Assembly (NCBI GenBank): GCA_905183005.1 | Contig: CAJJDO010000033.1 | Location: 67,820 to 131,819 of the forward strand | From: Paramecium pentaurelia | Taxonomy: Eukaryota; Ciliophora; Oligohymenophorea; Peniculida; Parameciidae | Direction: 5' to 3' | Length of the DNA: 64,000 nucleotides | Part shown: in pieces, positions 11,686 through 23,428 of the stretch | Position numbering within the stretch: the stretch's first letter is position 1 | Layout: every line of letters starts with the position of its first letter | Program-made: the position numbers and the translations under genes | Notes under the pieces: generated by a model | What the model was told of the DNA's origin: nothing | Seen by the model: only the letters and a program-made list of their open reading frames with translations | The model's database searches: none

Positions 11686-14563
11686 AAATTTTACAATAGT
11701 TACACTTTTATTAATAATTTCATAAACATAAGCTCCTCATGAGTCAATTATTTTGATTTTTTAAGGTGTATTCTTGATAACTATCATTTCAATAAGATAA
11801 TTATTTATTTTTATTATTTAAGAAATTACTCCTTTTTCAGTTCAAAATTCTAACAATAAAAATATAGTAATTAAGAAAAAACAAAAGCAAAGTCAATTTA
11901 TATATATGTCATTAAGATTACCTCTTAAGTGTTTTTATTATCAACTATAAAATGAGTAATTTTGTTGTTCTAAATGATTATAATAATAATGCTTTTAGTA
12001 AAAGTATGAATCTATTATAATTCTTATGAAATAAGTTGAAGGCTTGTTTATACTAGAGTAGAAATCGTGAATAAATTTCCTATAAATATTTCTAGATCAA
12101 TTATGAAATTATTAATAAAAGTGTAACTATTGTAAAATTTTATATATAACACTAAAAACCAAATAAATAAAATCGAATAAATTAAAAATTGAAGCTAATT
12201 AAATTTTATGAAATAGAGTTGATCGATGGAATAAGATAATCATATATCTTTTTAAATAAATAAATAAGACCCCGAAGATTCAAGTAGAATTATAATAGAT
12301 ATCTTCATTCTAAGAAATCAACATCCAAAATGCCTAATTATCTTATTAATCACCAATCCCTAATATAACAAAATATATAATTATGTTTGTATAAATGATC
12401 AAACTTTATATTAAATCACTTAAATCATAAGAAAAATTCTTTTAAAAACTATATACAGCCTCTTCAATTGGTATTGAATTCCAAAATTTTTAATATAAGT
12501 AATAATAAGATCAAATAGTATTTATTAAGAGCCAATAACTTTTTGAATATAACCAACCGAAAAGTCATGATTAAATTTAAAATCATTAGATTCTATCTAT
12601 TTTCAATATATTTATTTGCTAATTTTTTTATAATTAAAAATAATAACAAAGAGGGTTTTAACAAATTTATTAGGATTAATAAGTGAATTTTATACATTCA
12701 TTCAGATTTATATTTATCTATATTAAAATAATTTACTCTATTATTAAGGACAGTTGTCTGTTCTGATATCTAATTTTATAAGCGGATAATATTTAAATGA
12801 TGTTTAAATACCTTAAAAAAAACTTTCCTCTTTTATTATCTCCTTATAAAATCATTTAAGAATATCCTAATAAACCTTATTTATTAATTAGTAATTCTTT
12901 TTAATATACACATTAATCTTATACTTTGATAAAATAGATTTCAGATTATATAAAAATTCAAACACTTGATTCTACTGTTAGGATAAAAAATTATAGAATA
13001 TATTTTATGGTTGAAAAATCAATCTATTTATTAATCATTTTTATTTCTTAAGATAAACTCCACTATAGAATTTCCAATGATTAATTTATCATAAAATTCA
13101 ATAAATGTCAGTTTATAGTAAATTTCTATTGTTAAAAAATAATCGACCAGTAATATATAGATAACTAAATTAATCAAATAATAAATAATACTCAATTCTA
13201 TAGTATTTATTATGTATAAAATTATATTACATTTTAAAATTAAAGTTACATAATTTTGTACTCCTATATTTCTTAAATTGTTATAATATAACAATAATAT
13301 TTTGTAAAATAGTTTAAGGAAACTTAAATTATGTCGTTCAATTTAATGGAGAAATATAACTGAATTTCAGATAATAATATGTAAAATTATAGATTTTTCT
13401 TTTTTCAGTTTTCTTTAGATACATATAGATTGCACATTATTTCAATTTTTATACCTAGATTATTAAATTAATCAGATCATATGATGAATGATATTTTGAA
13501 ACAATAAATAGGTTTTAGAAATGCTTCAATTCTAAATGTTACTAATATTAATAGCTTTTATATTTTCATATTGTTGCTTCTAAAGATATTAAATTGAATT
13601 AAGATACCCTTAGTTCAAATATAGATTTCAAGAATCTTTATATTTAATTTAGTTATAAAAAAATAAAATTGAAAATATTATTAAGTATTGTAATAAAAAA
13701 TTGGATATTTACAACTTGAATTCAGTTTAGATTATTTTAATCAAATATTTCATATATGATAAACCTAAACTCTATTTTAAAGTGAATCTTTAAAGAATGT
13801 TAAAAAATATAGAGAGGATCTGTAAATTAGAATGTATTAACAATGATTCCTACTTTAAATGAGGCTAATATTATTCCTAATTTTCTCATTCTAGTTAATT
13901 ATCAAATAAGAAGGCTCTATAAAATTTGATTTATTTAATACTAAACATATCTTATATGATTTTATTTCAGGATTATAGAAAAGACAGAAGTAAAATTAAT
14001 TGATGTAAATATTTTTATCAAATATTGAATAAAGTATTAGTAGTTTTATTTTTTATTTCTGATTAAAGTCTCTATAATTTATTTTTATAAATAATAGGAT
14101 TAATTTTTTATAAATAATAGGATTAATTTTTATTTTTATCAAAATATTTGACCCATCGATTTATTTAAAACCTCAATCTAATTCATCAATTGTATAATAT
14201 TTATTATTCTAATTTTACATCAATATATATTTATAATCCCCTAATTTTTTTATTTTAATAACTACTTCATCTAATTAATTTCTATTAATTTTTATATAAC
14301 CTTTAAATTTAACTTAAAGTTATCTACATAATCGTTTTTTCACCAAAAATTTCATCTGCAAAATTTCTTACCATATTTATATATAACCCCATATGCAACA
14401 GATGATATCATCTGAAATATGCTTATTTTTCAATTGAATCTTTCTTTCATAATCTTTCATAAAGAGTATTTGATAATAATAATTTATATTTATTACTTAA
14501 TTTTTGGATTCAAGCAAAAATTTAGGAATTATATTGAGAAAACTACACTAATATTTTAAGATA
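11686..14563. other. AT-rich region, no gene recognised
   Basis: Very AT-rich with only chance-length frames. A short near-perfect tandem of a 25-nt unit (ATAAATAATAGGATTAATTTTTT type) sits at about 14082-14131. The lower part could hold upstream exons of the P4-ATPase-like remnant, but I could not place them. Confidence 0.4.
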
Positions 14564-15470
14564 GACACAAAACCTGCATTATTTCATCTATAAATCCATT
14601 TAGGAATTTTATTTGAACTAGTAATAGTAGGAATTTTTCAATAAGATTTCATTTCATTATTCGTCTTTCTCATCTTACTTATTAAATACCATCCTTACTA
14701 ACCTTATACATATATTAAAACATATTTAATCCTACTAATAATATTTCCCATTTCAGATTATTTCATTCTCATACTAACCTTCTTAATATACACGAGCTTA
14801 CTTAATTCTAAATTAGTTTTTTCTACTTAATTTAGTAAACTATTTCTTATCATTTTATTTTACATTATCAACCTAAATCATCCAAACCCATCCATGTAAT
14901 TATCCATTTTCATATCTTCTAATTATTTCAAAAATGAATTTTCCATCATTAATATTAAATCTATTCAATTCTGGGTTAATGGAACTATCTTTGCGTGATA
15001 GCTATTCATAATTTAAATACAACTATTTTCTTCTTTTTCTAATGGAACAATCATTAATTTATTGATTTTCTTAGTTATTTTGAATCTGGTCCGAGAACAA
15101 ATTTATACTTCAAATTTTGTAAGTATTTCTTATTATTTAACTTTTAAAACTAATATTTCTTATTATTATATTATACTTTATTCTTTTTAGATTTATTTAA
15201 AAAGTATTCTTTATCATTAACTCTTGAATGTTAATCTCAAAGTTATTGTTTTAGGTCAAATTTTGATTCATAATATCCTCAGGTTACTTTTTAATTAGTA
15301 TCATAAGGAGTTTTTATATTTTTGGCAAAATTTACTTATTTCAATAAGATATTTCAATTAAAGAAATTGTGTATATGATCTAGTTTAGTTAAATCATATG
15401 GCAAGCGTATTTAGCTACAATATTTCTGATCTTTCCATTTTTTTGTAATTAATTTTCTTTTCTTATATTT
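14564..15470 (+). pseudogene. P4-type ATPase-like membrane domain, decayed
   Basis: One plus frame runs from about 14564 to 15130 with a single TGA near 14996. It contains FELVIVGIFQQDFIS, several hydrophobic segments, a P-N-P-S stretch, NIKSIQFWVNGTIFA, the TGA, QLFIIQIQLFSSFSNGT and INLLIFLVILNLV. In phospholipid flippases (P4 ATPases) the C-terminal membrane domain shows the same order: LP-hydrophobic-GIFDQDV, then a P-x-LY segment, W-x-x-G, then a luminal Gly and the last helices before an N-lys/arg. A further WQAYLATIFLIFP segment near 15396-15440 in another frame fits a final helix. No ATPase catalytic domain (DKTGT) was found upstream. The assignment is by pattern only; another polytopic family is possible. 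Confidence 0.4.
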
Positions 15471-16200
15471 ATAAGAAATATACAAATTTTCTCTGAACTC
15501 CGATTGTTGAATTTCTTTAGATCTGAAATTGAATTCATCTGGCTTCTAATCCATTATTAACATTGTTCAAATAATATTAAAGATGTAATATTTTTTGAGT
15601 TTAATGATTGTACATAAATGCCCTATGAATGATCAATCATCGGACATTTATAATTTATGCATTCCTAATTCTATATATTTTATTATTAATAATGAGATTT
15701 ATTAGTTCAGTTTTATACTTTATATCTCAATTCTTTTAATCTGAATGCTAGGATTCATATTAGGCAAATTAGTATGAAGGAAAATAATAATAAAAATTCC
15801 ATTTACTGAAGTAATATCTAAGTTTAATATCTGATAATGCTAATATTTTGGGTTAATAAATTAAATTGCATAAAATTTAATTATTGAAAATGGACTGTAT
15901 CTGATTGCTGAAATAAGTATAAATATAAAGAAGCCCTCATTTTTAATATTTTGTTTAATCTAAATTTCAATTCTTAATTTAATTTCTTTGTACTAATTAT
16001 AAATCAATTCATAGTTGCTTATTTAATGAAAACCAAATATCTTAATAATCAAAATTTTATTTTTTTTAAACATTATTTTATTTATTAAAAACAACCCATA
16101 ATTTTCAAAATGATTAAAAATTTTATAAAAGTGAGTTTATTTAAAGATCAAACGTAACATACAATACTTTAGATTTAGATGCATACTGATATTTTGTAAG
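15471..16200. other. AT-rich spacer, no gene recognised
   Basis: Nothing beyond chance frames is visible. The last 60 bases are open in frame with the following gene and could contain upstream coding sequence of it. Confidence 0.35.
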
Positions 16201-17146
16201 ATGGCAAATTTGAAAAACATTTTGGAATTACAATACGAACAGAGATTTCTAATTGAAATTCTTATTGCATAAACAAAAAATAGGAAAATAAAATACTCAA
16301 TTTATAATGAATTTATTTTAAGAGTGTATTTATTATTATAAACCCGATTTATAGATAAATTAGGAAACCTTCCTTATATATTGGATAATTTAGAATAGTT
16401 TGAGAATTAAAAAAACTAATTTAATTAACTTGGTATGTAGACAGTAAACTAAAAAGGTAAAGTTCTCAAAAGAAATCGATGGATATTATAAATGAAATTA
16501 AATTTTAATATAATAATTCTATACTCCAATAAAGTTAGGCTTATGAAAAGAACTAATTTAGAATAATCTAATATAAGCATTAAATATTTAATTTTAACTT
16601 ATCGCAAGTTATTTTCCTTTAGACTTTTCTGGTTAAAGATACTAAATTAATGCTTCTGATTGGTAGTATGAAATTCTAACTTAAATTGAAGAATATAAAC
16701 TTTTTAATTTCATTTATCATGATGATGCACTTTAACTCCATACTGTTGTTTTGTGTAATGAATTTTAAGTTTCTCTTATAACTAACTTTATTATCATTTA
16801 AACTCTAATCAAAAATGAAAATAATTTATTGGAATTATTTATTTTTGATAAAATATTAAATTATGCTCTATTTTAATAATTAACCAGTATGCTATTTATT
16901 ATATTTGTTGCAAGCAAAAAATGTTATTTTAATATTTTAACTTATATCAAAAATGATCAAGATAGCTTTGAAATGTTTAATTATCTTTCTAAGATATTCA
17001 AATAGTAAGACGATTTTAAATATATAGCTTCTTTTCTAACAAACCTTCAGTAATTTTGGAAGAGGATGTCTTAATTAAATTTTAAATCTTTTACAAAAGT
17101 TTACATAAAATTAGAGAAAGAATCATAAATAATTTAGATCAATTGA
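16201..17146 (+). CDS. hypothetical protein, two exons
   Basis: ATG 16201 starts MANLKNILELQYEQRF. The frame stays open to an intron at 16534-16561 (28 nt, GT...AG); splicing is in phase 0 and continues NNLIQALNIQFQLIASYFP. It ends near KVYIKLEKESQIIQIN with TGA 17144-17146. The product would be about 305 residues, rich in Ile, Leu, Asn and Gln, with no signal peptide and no clear transmembrane segment except one moderately hydrophobic stretch (SMLFIIFVA). No motif or family is recognised. The fit of the short intron and the protein-like composition on both sides support a real gene. The frame is also open for about 60 bases upstream, so the start could be further 5'. Confidence 0.55.
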
Positions 17147-17798
17147 TTGTATTGATATCATATTAAATTTAATAGAAATTATGTGTATTTAATCAAAACT
17201 TAAGCTACATTTATGTAAAAAATTTTGATTTCAATAAATAGTAGAAAATTATAAGACAATAAAGAATGATAAATAAAATAAAGTAGAATCACCAAAAATT
17301 TTATATAAATAAATTAAATTCATTATTTTTCATTTTTTTCAAATATATAGTACTGTTAATAACTAAAAATGATATTTTATTCCATAATTTTTGGATCCTT
17401 TGGATTTGTAAAAATTTCTTCTTGTTTATAGATCAGCATAACTTAAAATCCAAATGTGAATATTAATCAGAAGTTTGAGCCATGTTTTTTTCTAATTTTT
17501 ATTAAATTATACTTATTAGTTAAATAACAAAAAGTCAGATGTATCATAAATGTTTACTTTAAAGTATTAAATTAATAATTTATTGTAAATCCTCACTTGA
17601 AATAAACAAGACAACAGAACCAACTACTTTTAAATTGATATCTTTCGGTATGATTTATTCATGTAAATTATATAACTTATTAATCCAACAATAATAAATT
17701 TAAAGGTGAGAATACAATAAGCATGATTTGGGGAAAATTATTTAAGTCAAGAATGAATCTATCAAATTTTAATTCGATAATAATATTTAATTAATTTT

Positions 17799-19477
17799 AT
17801 GATGCATTATTATCTTTATTTTAATAGAAAAAACAATTTTGAAAAAACATTATTTATAATTCAATGCACTAAGATTAAGAATCATTTTAAATCGATGAAG
17901 CCATTAATGGAATGCGATCAAAAATTAAGGTATTTGTATTATTTTGGATTAGCGATTAGTTTTCATTCATTAGAATCAGTGATAAAATTGTTAAGACAAT
18001 TAATTATATTAAATAATTGTCTAATTAAAGATTCCATAAATAGTAGGAATAATAATGTAGTCATTAATAAAGAAATTAATTACCTTAAGTATCGTTGTCT
18101 GATATCTAAGATGAATAATTAAATAATTAATTCGTTGACAAAATAACATTTTTAATGTAGTCTTCTATTGAAAATCAAGTAAAATTCAATAAGGAATGTT
18201 TAAATTAGTAACTGGAAATGTAAAGTGCTCAATATTAATTATAAAATGAAAAGGAGAAGATAAAAACAAAAAAACTGGAAGAAAAAATTAAAGCAAAGGA
18301 TTTATAATTAGAATAAAAAAATAAAGAAATTCAATCATAATAGAAATTAATTAATGAATTGAAGAATTAAAGTATAAAAAATATTAAGGAAAAAAAAAAA
18401 TTAGAAGAAACAATTAGAGCTAAGGATTTGTAATTATAATCTTAGAATTTATAGATTCAATAACTTAAGTAAATTTAAACTTAATAACCAATTATTCAAT
18501 CATCTTCTTAATTAATACTAAAACCATTCACTTATAATATAATACACAATAATTCAATAAAATAAAATGATTGGTGTTATGCAATAGCTATTAATAAAGA
18601 TTGTTCAATTGTATTAGCTGGATGTAATAGTGAAATTAAAGTATTTGAATTCAAATAAGAAGTGTTGAAAAAAACTCAACTTCTAATTGAACATTAAGAT
18701 GATGTAAATACTTTAAACTTTATGAATAAATCTAATCACTTTATATCTGGAAGTGATGATAAATCAATTATAATATGGTCTATGAATTAAAGAAATTAAT
18801 GGATTTGCTAATAGAAATTAAATGGACATAATAATTCAATATATTGTTTAGTGTTGAATAATAATACTGAAGATTTGATCATTTCAGGTAGTAGGGATAA
18901 AACTATTAAATTTTGGAAGAAGTAGAATCAATGGTTATGTTAATAAACTATCACAGATCATACTAATAATGTATTAGGATTAAGTTTGAATTAACAATAG
19001 AATAAAGTGATTTCATGTGGTGATGATAAATAAATATTAATAATAGAACAATCATAATAGGATTCTAAATGGATTGTAATCTAAAAGATAATGGTTGAAA
19101 CATATGGTTATAGAATATGCTTTATAAATGATAATTTATTCACTTTTTAACCATTTGGGATAGAATAAATGCATGTTTATGAAATGAATAATAATAATAA
19201 ATAGTATTTAAAGACTAAAGATATTCTTGGTAAAGGTGGATATGATTCATTTTTATTTCCTTAATAGCATATAAAATCAAAATACCTGCTTGTAAATAAG
19301 ATTGGCAAGTATGTGAATTTGATAAGGACAAAGGATAATTGTGAGTTTAAAGCTGAATAATACATTGAATATAAAAGTTCTGCTATATATGGATGTATGA
19401 GTGATGATGCTTAGTATTTAATAACTTGGGATAATGGTTCATATGAAATTCAGATTAGAAAATATAATGAAATATGA
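17799..19477 (+). CDS. coiled-coil / WD40 repeat protein 1
   Basis: The 3' part is unambiguous: a frame from 18155 to TGA 19475-19477 gives a Lys/Glu/Gln coiled coil (KTKKLEEKIKAKDLQLEQ, repeated once as KKKLEETIRAKDLQLQ) and then WD40 blades, for example WCYAIAINKD, FISGSDDKSIIIW, LIISGSRDKTIKFW, VISCGDDKQILI and a terminal YLITWDNGSYEIQIRKYNEI. The frame extends upstream through NQLPQVSLSDIQDEQLNNQF to a 23-nt intron (GTATTTGT...TTAG, about 17930-17952) that joins to an exon from ATG 17799 containing ECDQKL. That first exon has scattered Cys/His like a degenerate B-box, as in the TPR1 gene. WD40 propellers are protein-interaction platforms. The exact start is uncertain. A second, shorter WD40 gene lies at 46.5-47.5 kb. 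Confidence 0.82.
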
Positions 19478-20619
19478 ATAATATATAAATATAAGAGATA
19501 ATAATTTATAATTATTTTTTATATTTTTGTGTATATAAAATAAATTGTTTGATCCAATAATAATTCTCTTCTTTCACCAGTTTTTTATTAAGTTAAAATG
19601 ACATATTAATATAAATTATTGAAGTATGTAGATATTATTTGATATTATATTATTAAGAAATGTGTAAAGTTAACTTAGTATTTCATTTTTAGATTAACCT
19701 CTTTCATATTTAATTATCCTTATATTAGAAACTAACACTATTTCACAATTATTTAAAAATGTTAAAATTTTAAAATTTTTTTAAGACATTTATCATATAT
19801 TATATTTTATATTTTCTGACTAATTTAAAATAATGAAAATGATCTATATTAAGTGAATTATAAAAGATTATACCTTTTATTAAAGTTCCTTTTAAGAAGA
19901 GTATTAATTATATTATCTTAATAATCAATTTATTATTCTCCTGTTTAAGTAGATATCTTAATCAAATTAAGCATCTAAGATCTGATTAGGTAGTACTTAA
20001 TTTACTAATTGATCATTTGTAATATTCAAATAGAACATTTCAAATATAAAATAAGATTCCATTTTATTTCTATGATATTGTTTTTAATGTTAATTAATAG
20101 AAATTAATTATTTAACCTAAAAAAATAACACTTTCATTTGTTTCTCCATATATTGAAAAGTCATTATTTTTAATTTCTAATATATATTTAAAAAAATAAT
20201 AAGTAAATTGATAGTCAGCATTAATTTTTCAGTTACGCTGTATATCTTTCCATAATTTGATAATACTTACACTAATTGTTGAACAGAAATAAATCAACTT
20301 TTCCCCTTCTTTTTCATTTAATACATAGAATTTGCAAGAATTTGTATAATCTAATAGTTAGAGGAACCCTATTTTTTAAGAATATAATAACATAAAACAT
20401 GACTAAATAACTGATTCAAACCAAACTATGAGGAAAAGCTCAGAATAATCAGCAATATATAATTGTAATTATTCCTCTTTAAGGAACTTATTTTAATGAA
20501 ATAAGTAATAAATCCTATAATGTCGAATTGTAATAAAAAGTAGAAGCTTTTTTCTTCTAATTTCGAGAAATATAAAAAAATTTAAATCCTAGAATTCTGA
20601 TAAAGTACATCCATATAAT
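19478..20619. other. AT-rich spacer
   Basis: Nothing supportable beyond low-complexity AT-rich DNA. Confidence 0.5.
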
Positions 20620-21110
20620 TCATATATGGGAAAGTAAACAGGCATACTAATCTCCTATTTTTTAACATGATGGACCGGATACACATTTATTTTATTATAT
20701 ATTCCAATTTTCATATTCTTCATCTACACAATTTATCCAAATTTAACATTGGTTGTCTTTGTATATACATTTACCTTCTATCCCATAATAACAATTGGCA
20801 TAGTCCTATTCTTAGCATGATTTTTTTAATGGATCTTATGTTTGGCAGGTTTTAATTGAATTATTATAAATGAGATCATGTTCAAAGGTTAAAACAATCT
20901 TCATCAATGGAAGCTTAATAATCCTGACAATTTGTAAACTTAGAACATTTTCCATTATTCCAATTCCTACTTTAACAAGCCTCAAAGTTGATCTAATCAT
21001 AAGATTTTTAAGAACAAACTTAATCGATAAATTAACACTTGCTAAAATAAGAACAGTCAAATTTTGATATCAATTATTAACAAGTGCATTAATTTCCTAT
21101 TTAAATTCAG
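20620..21110 (-). pseudogene. cysteine-rich surface-antigen-like fragment
   Basis: On the minus strand two frames read as Cys-periodic protein. From about 21110 to 20890: TCQQLISKFDCSYFSKCQF, later CSQKSYD, EACQSRNWNNGKC, TNCQDYQ. From about 20870 to TGA 20620-20622: KTCQTQDPLKKSC, NCYYGIEGKC, NQCQIWINC, NKCVSGPSCQ. The spacing C-x(6-12)-C with Trp/Tyr between resembles the repeats of Paramecium surface (immobilisation) antigens. The two parts are offset by one frame near 20885, and no start or GPI tail is seen, so this is most likely a broken fragment. A missed intron at the junction is the alternative. Confidence 0.5.
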
Positions 21111-23428
21111 TTTTGAGCTAATATCAAAGTATAGGTTTAAAATAAAGATTTATATTTTAGTTAAATAGAAAATTGTTGATTATTTGTGGGAGATTGTTCA
21201 TAAAATTATATAATTATAATCTTTAATTAAATAGTTTAATAATTAATAGTAATAGTAATCGTAATAAAAAATCTAAATTAAAAAATAAAAATTATCTTCC
21301 TATATATTAGTGATTTTTAAATGATGCTTATTATTTGGAATTATTATTATTATATAAATTGTTTTCTTCAAAATGATAATAAAAATTTCCCTATTTCATA
21401 AATTAAATACATTTTTATCCAGTTTTTTAGCTAAATTTAATATAATAATTAGTTAAATGAAACAAAAAAATGAAATAATAATTCTTTATTGAGTATATAT
21501 AAATAATACCAATATCTTTTACATAAAACTAAAAATATTACTAATGATAATTGTAAAATATAAATAATATCTGGTAAGATATTTGATAAAACTATTCAAT
21601 TCAATCCGAAATATTATCATATATAATATATCTATTAAACTGTTAAAACAGTTATTAAATAGATTGATAATAGATAATTTTAAGTTAGTGTAATATCAAA
21701 AAATATTCAATTAAACACTTCATAAGTTATAGTTACAAAATTGTCCTGAAATAGGAAATCATATATTGAAATAAAGACCTGTAGTTTAATGAAATTAATA
21801 AAATGATTTGACTTATTTGAGAGAACCAAGTAGCTAAAGAATATAAGTAATAATTAGAAATTTAAATTAACTTCGATGATTGATATAGAATTCTCCAAAT
21901 AATAATTAATCCAGAAAATCAATATTCACATTATGAAAATATGCCAAAACTTTAGAAATTACAATCTAGTTAAGAATCTACTTTTGAAATAAAATTATGA
22001 TTTAGGATATTTCAATGGAGAGAATATATGTTTCTGAAAATTTAAAATAAAAAGGTTGGACTAAATATGAAAAAAGTTGGACTGAAAAATAAATACCTCA
22101 TATTAATTTGGAAAATGTTAGAAAATAAAAGAAAAATGATAACATATGATAGTTTAATAATCATTAAGCAATTATTTAAAAATTAATAAATCTTTTTTTT
22201 TGGAAAAAAATAAAAAATTAGAAAATTAAATTGGCTATATTTCTAAATAGTTAGAAAAAGATGCCAATTACCAATTACCAGTTCTTTGCTTAATTTAATA
22301 ATGTAAAGATACAGTTTTTGTTAATTTTGATAAATTTTTTGTAATTCAATCGATAAGAGCCATTATTTATTTTTAATTTCTTCATTCTCCTGCCATTCCT
22401 CATTATTTGATTTGTATAATATGATCTAAGTGATCTGTTTTAAAGTATCTCTTAAAATTTTGAAGAAATCATGCTACATCTATTTGACTATTTGCTACCA
22501 GGTTTTGCGATTAGAGAATAGTCCAGCTACGAAAGCAAGATAATAAATCTATTCTTTTAGAAAGTAGCATTATTATATATTTAAGTTTTGATGAAATTTA
22601 AAATATCCTTAAGATATGAATTTATTTTCGTTAATTACATAGTTAAATTATTGATGTAATTTCCAAAGCTGGATTTTTATATTAATTAAGAGCTTTTTTA
22701 TATTTAGATTATTAGAATTGCTTGGAATATAAAATATTATCAAACTTAAAACTATATTCTTCTAGCCATAAGGGATTTTTAAAATTACTTTACCAATATC
22801 AAATTTCATTTAAAAAATCAGAATGATATTATTTTGAATAGTAGAGTATATTCTATAAATAGTTTTCTATATATCTTTGATTTAGATCCATTTTGGCTAC
22901 ACATTACTATTTTCAATCAATATTCTTTTATTTATATGCAAAGTTTGTCAATCGAATAAAAGTGGAAAAATCTGCTAAACCCTTCTAACTCTTTCTCCTT
23001 CTACAAATTTAATAATAATAGCATAGAATGGTTTTCTATGATGTAAATTGACTTCACTATTTTTAGGTCTGTTTTAAATTTCATAATGTTTTTTTTTTAA
23101 TGGTAGATATTTAAATACTTTTCTTTTAATTACCTAATACTCAATTGATTGTAATTTAGTCACCAAGAGAAAAAGAAGCATAAGAGATAATCTCTTAAAT
23201 GTAAAAAGTTGAATGTTTTTCAATTTATTGCAAGACATAAATTTAGAGAAAATAAAATTTAATTACAAAATAAATAATATAATATCATAAAATATAATAT
23301 TTATTTCAAGATTTGCCTGATATGATTTAAAAAAATTATCAAAGAATATCTTATTTTTTCTTTTTAATTAGAAGCAATGATAGTATTTGATTATTAAATT
23401 TCCCGCAAATATTATTATTTAAAAAGAT
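21111..23428. other. AT-rich region, one weak coding-like patch
   Basis: Mostly featureless. Near 22440-22660 (+) a frame reads QNFEEIMLHLFDYLLPGFAI, which has plausible composition, but it has no paralogue, splice support or recognised domain. I do not call a gene. Confidence 0.3.

Noticed and set aside
11206..11742. 178-codon frame across the N run
   Set aside because: It is open only because N cannot encode a stop; almost all residues are unknown.
13031..13294. Minus-strand 87-codon frame
   Set aside because: Ile/Leu/Tyr-rich low-complexity translation of AT-rich DNA; no motif, paralogue or splice support.
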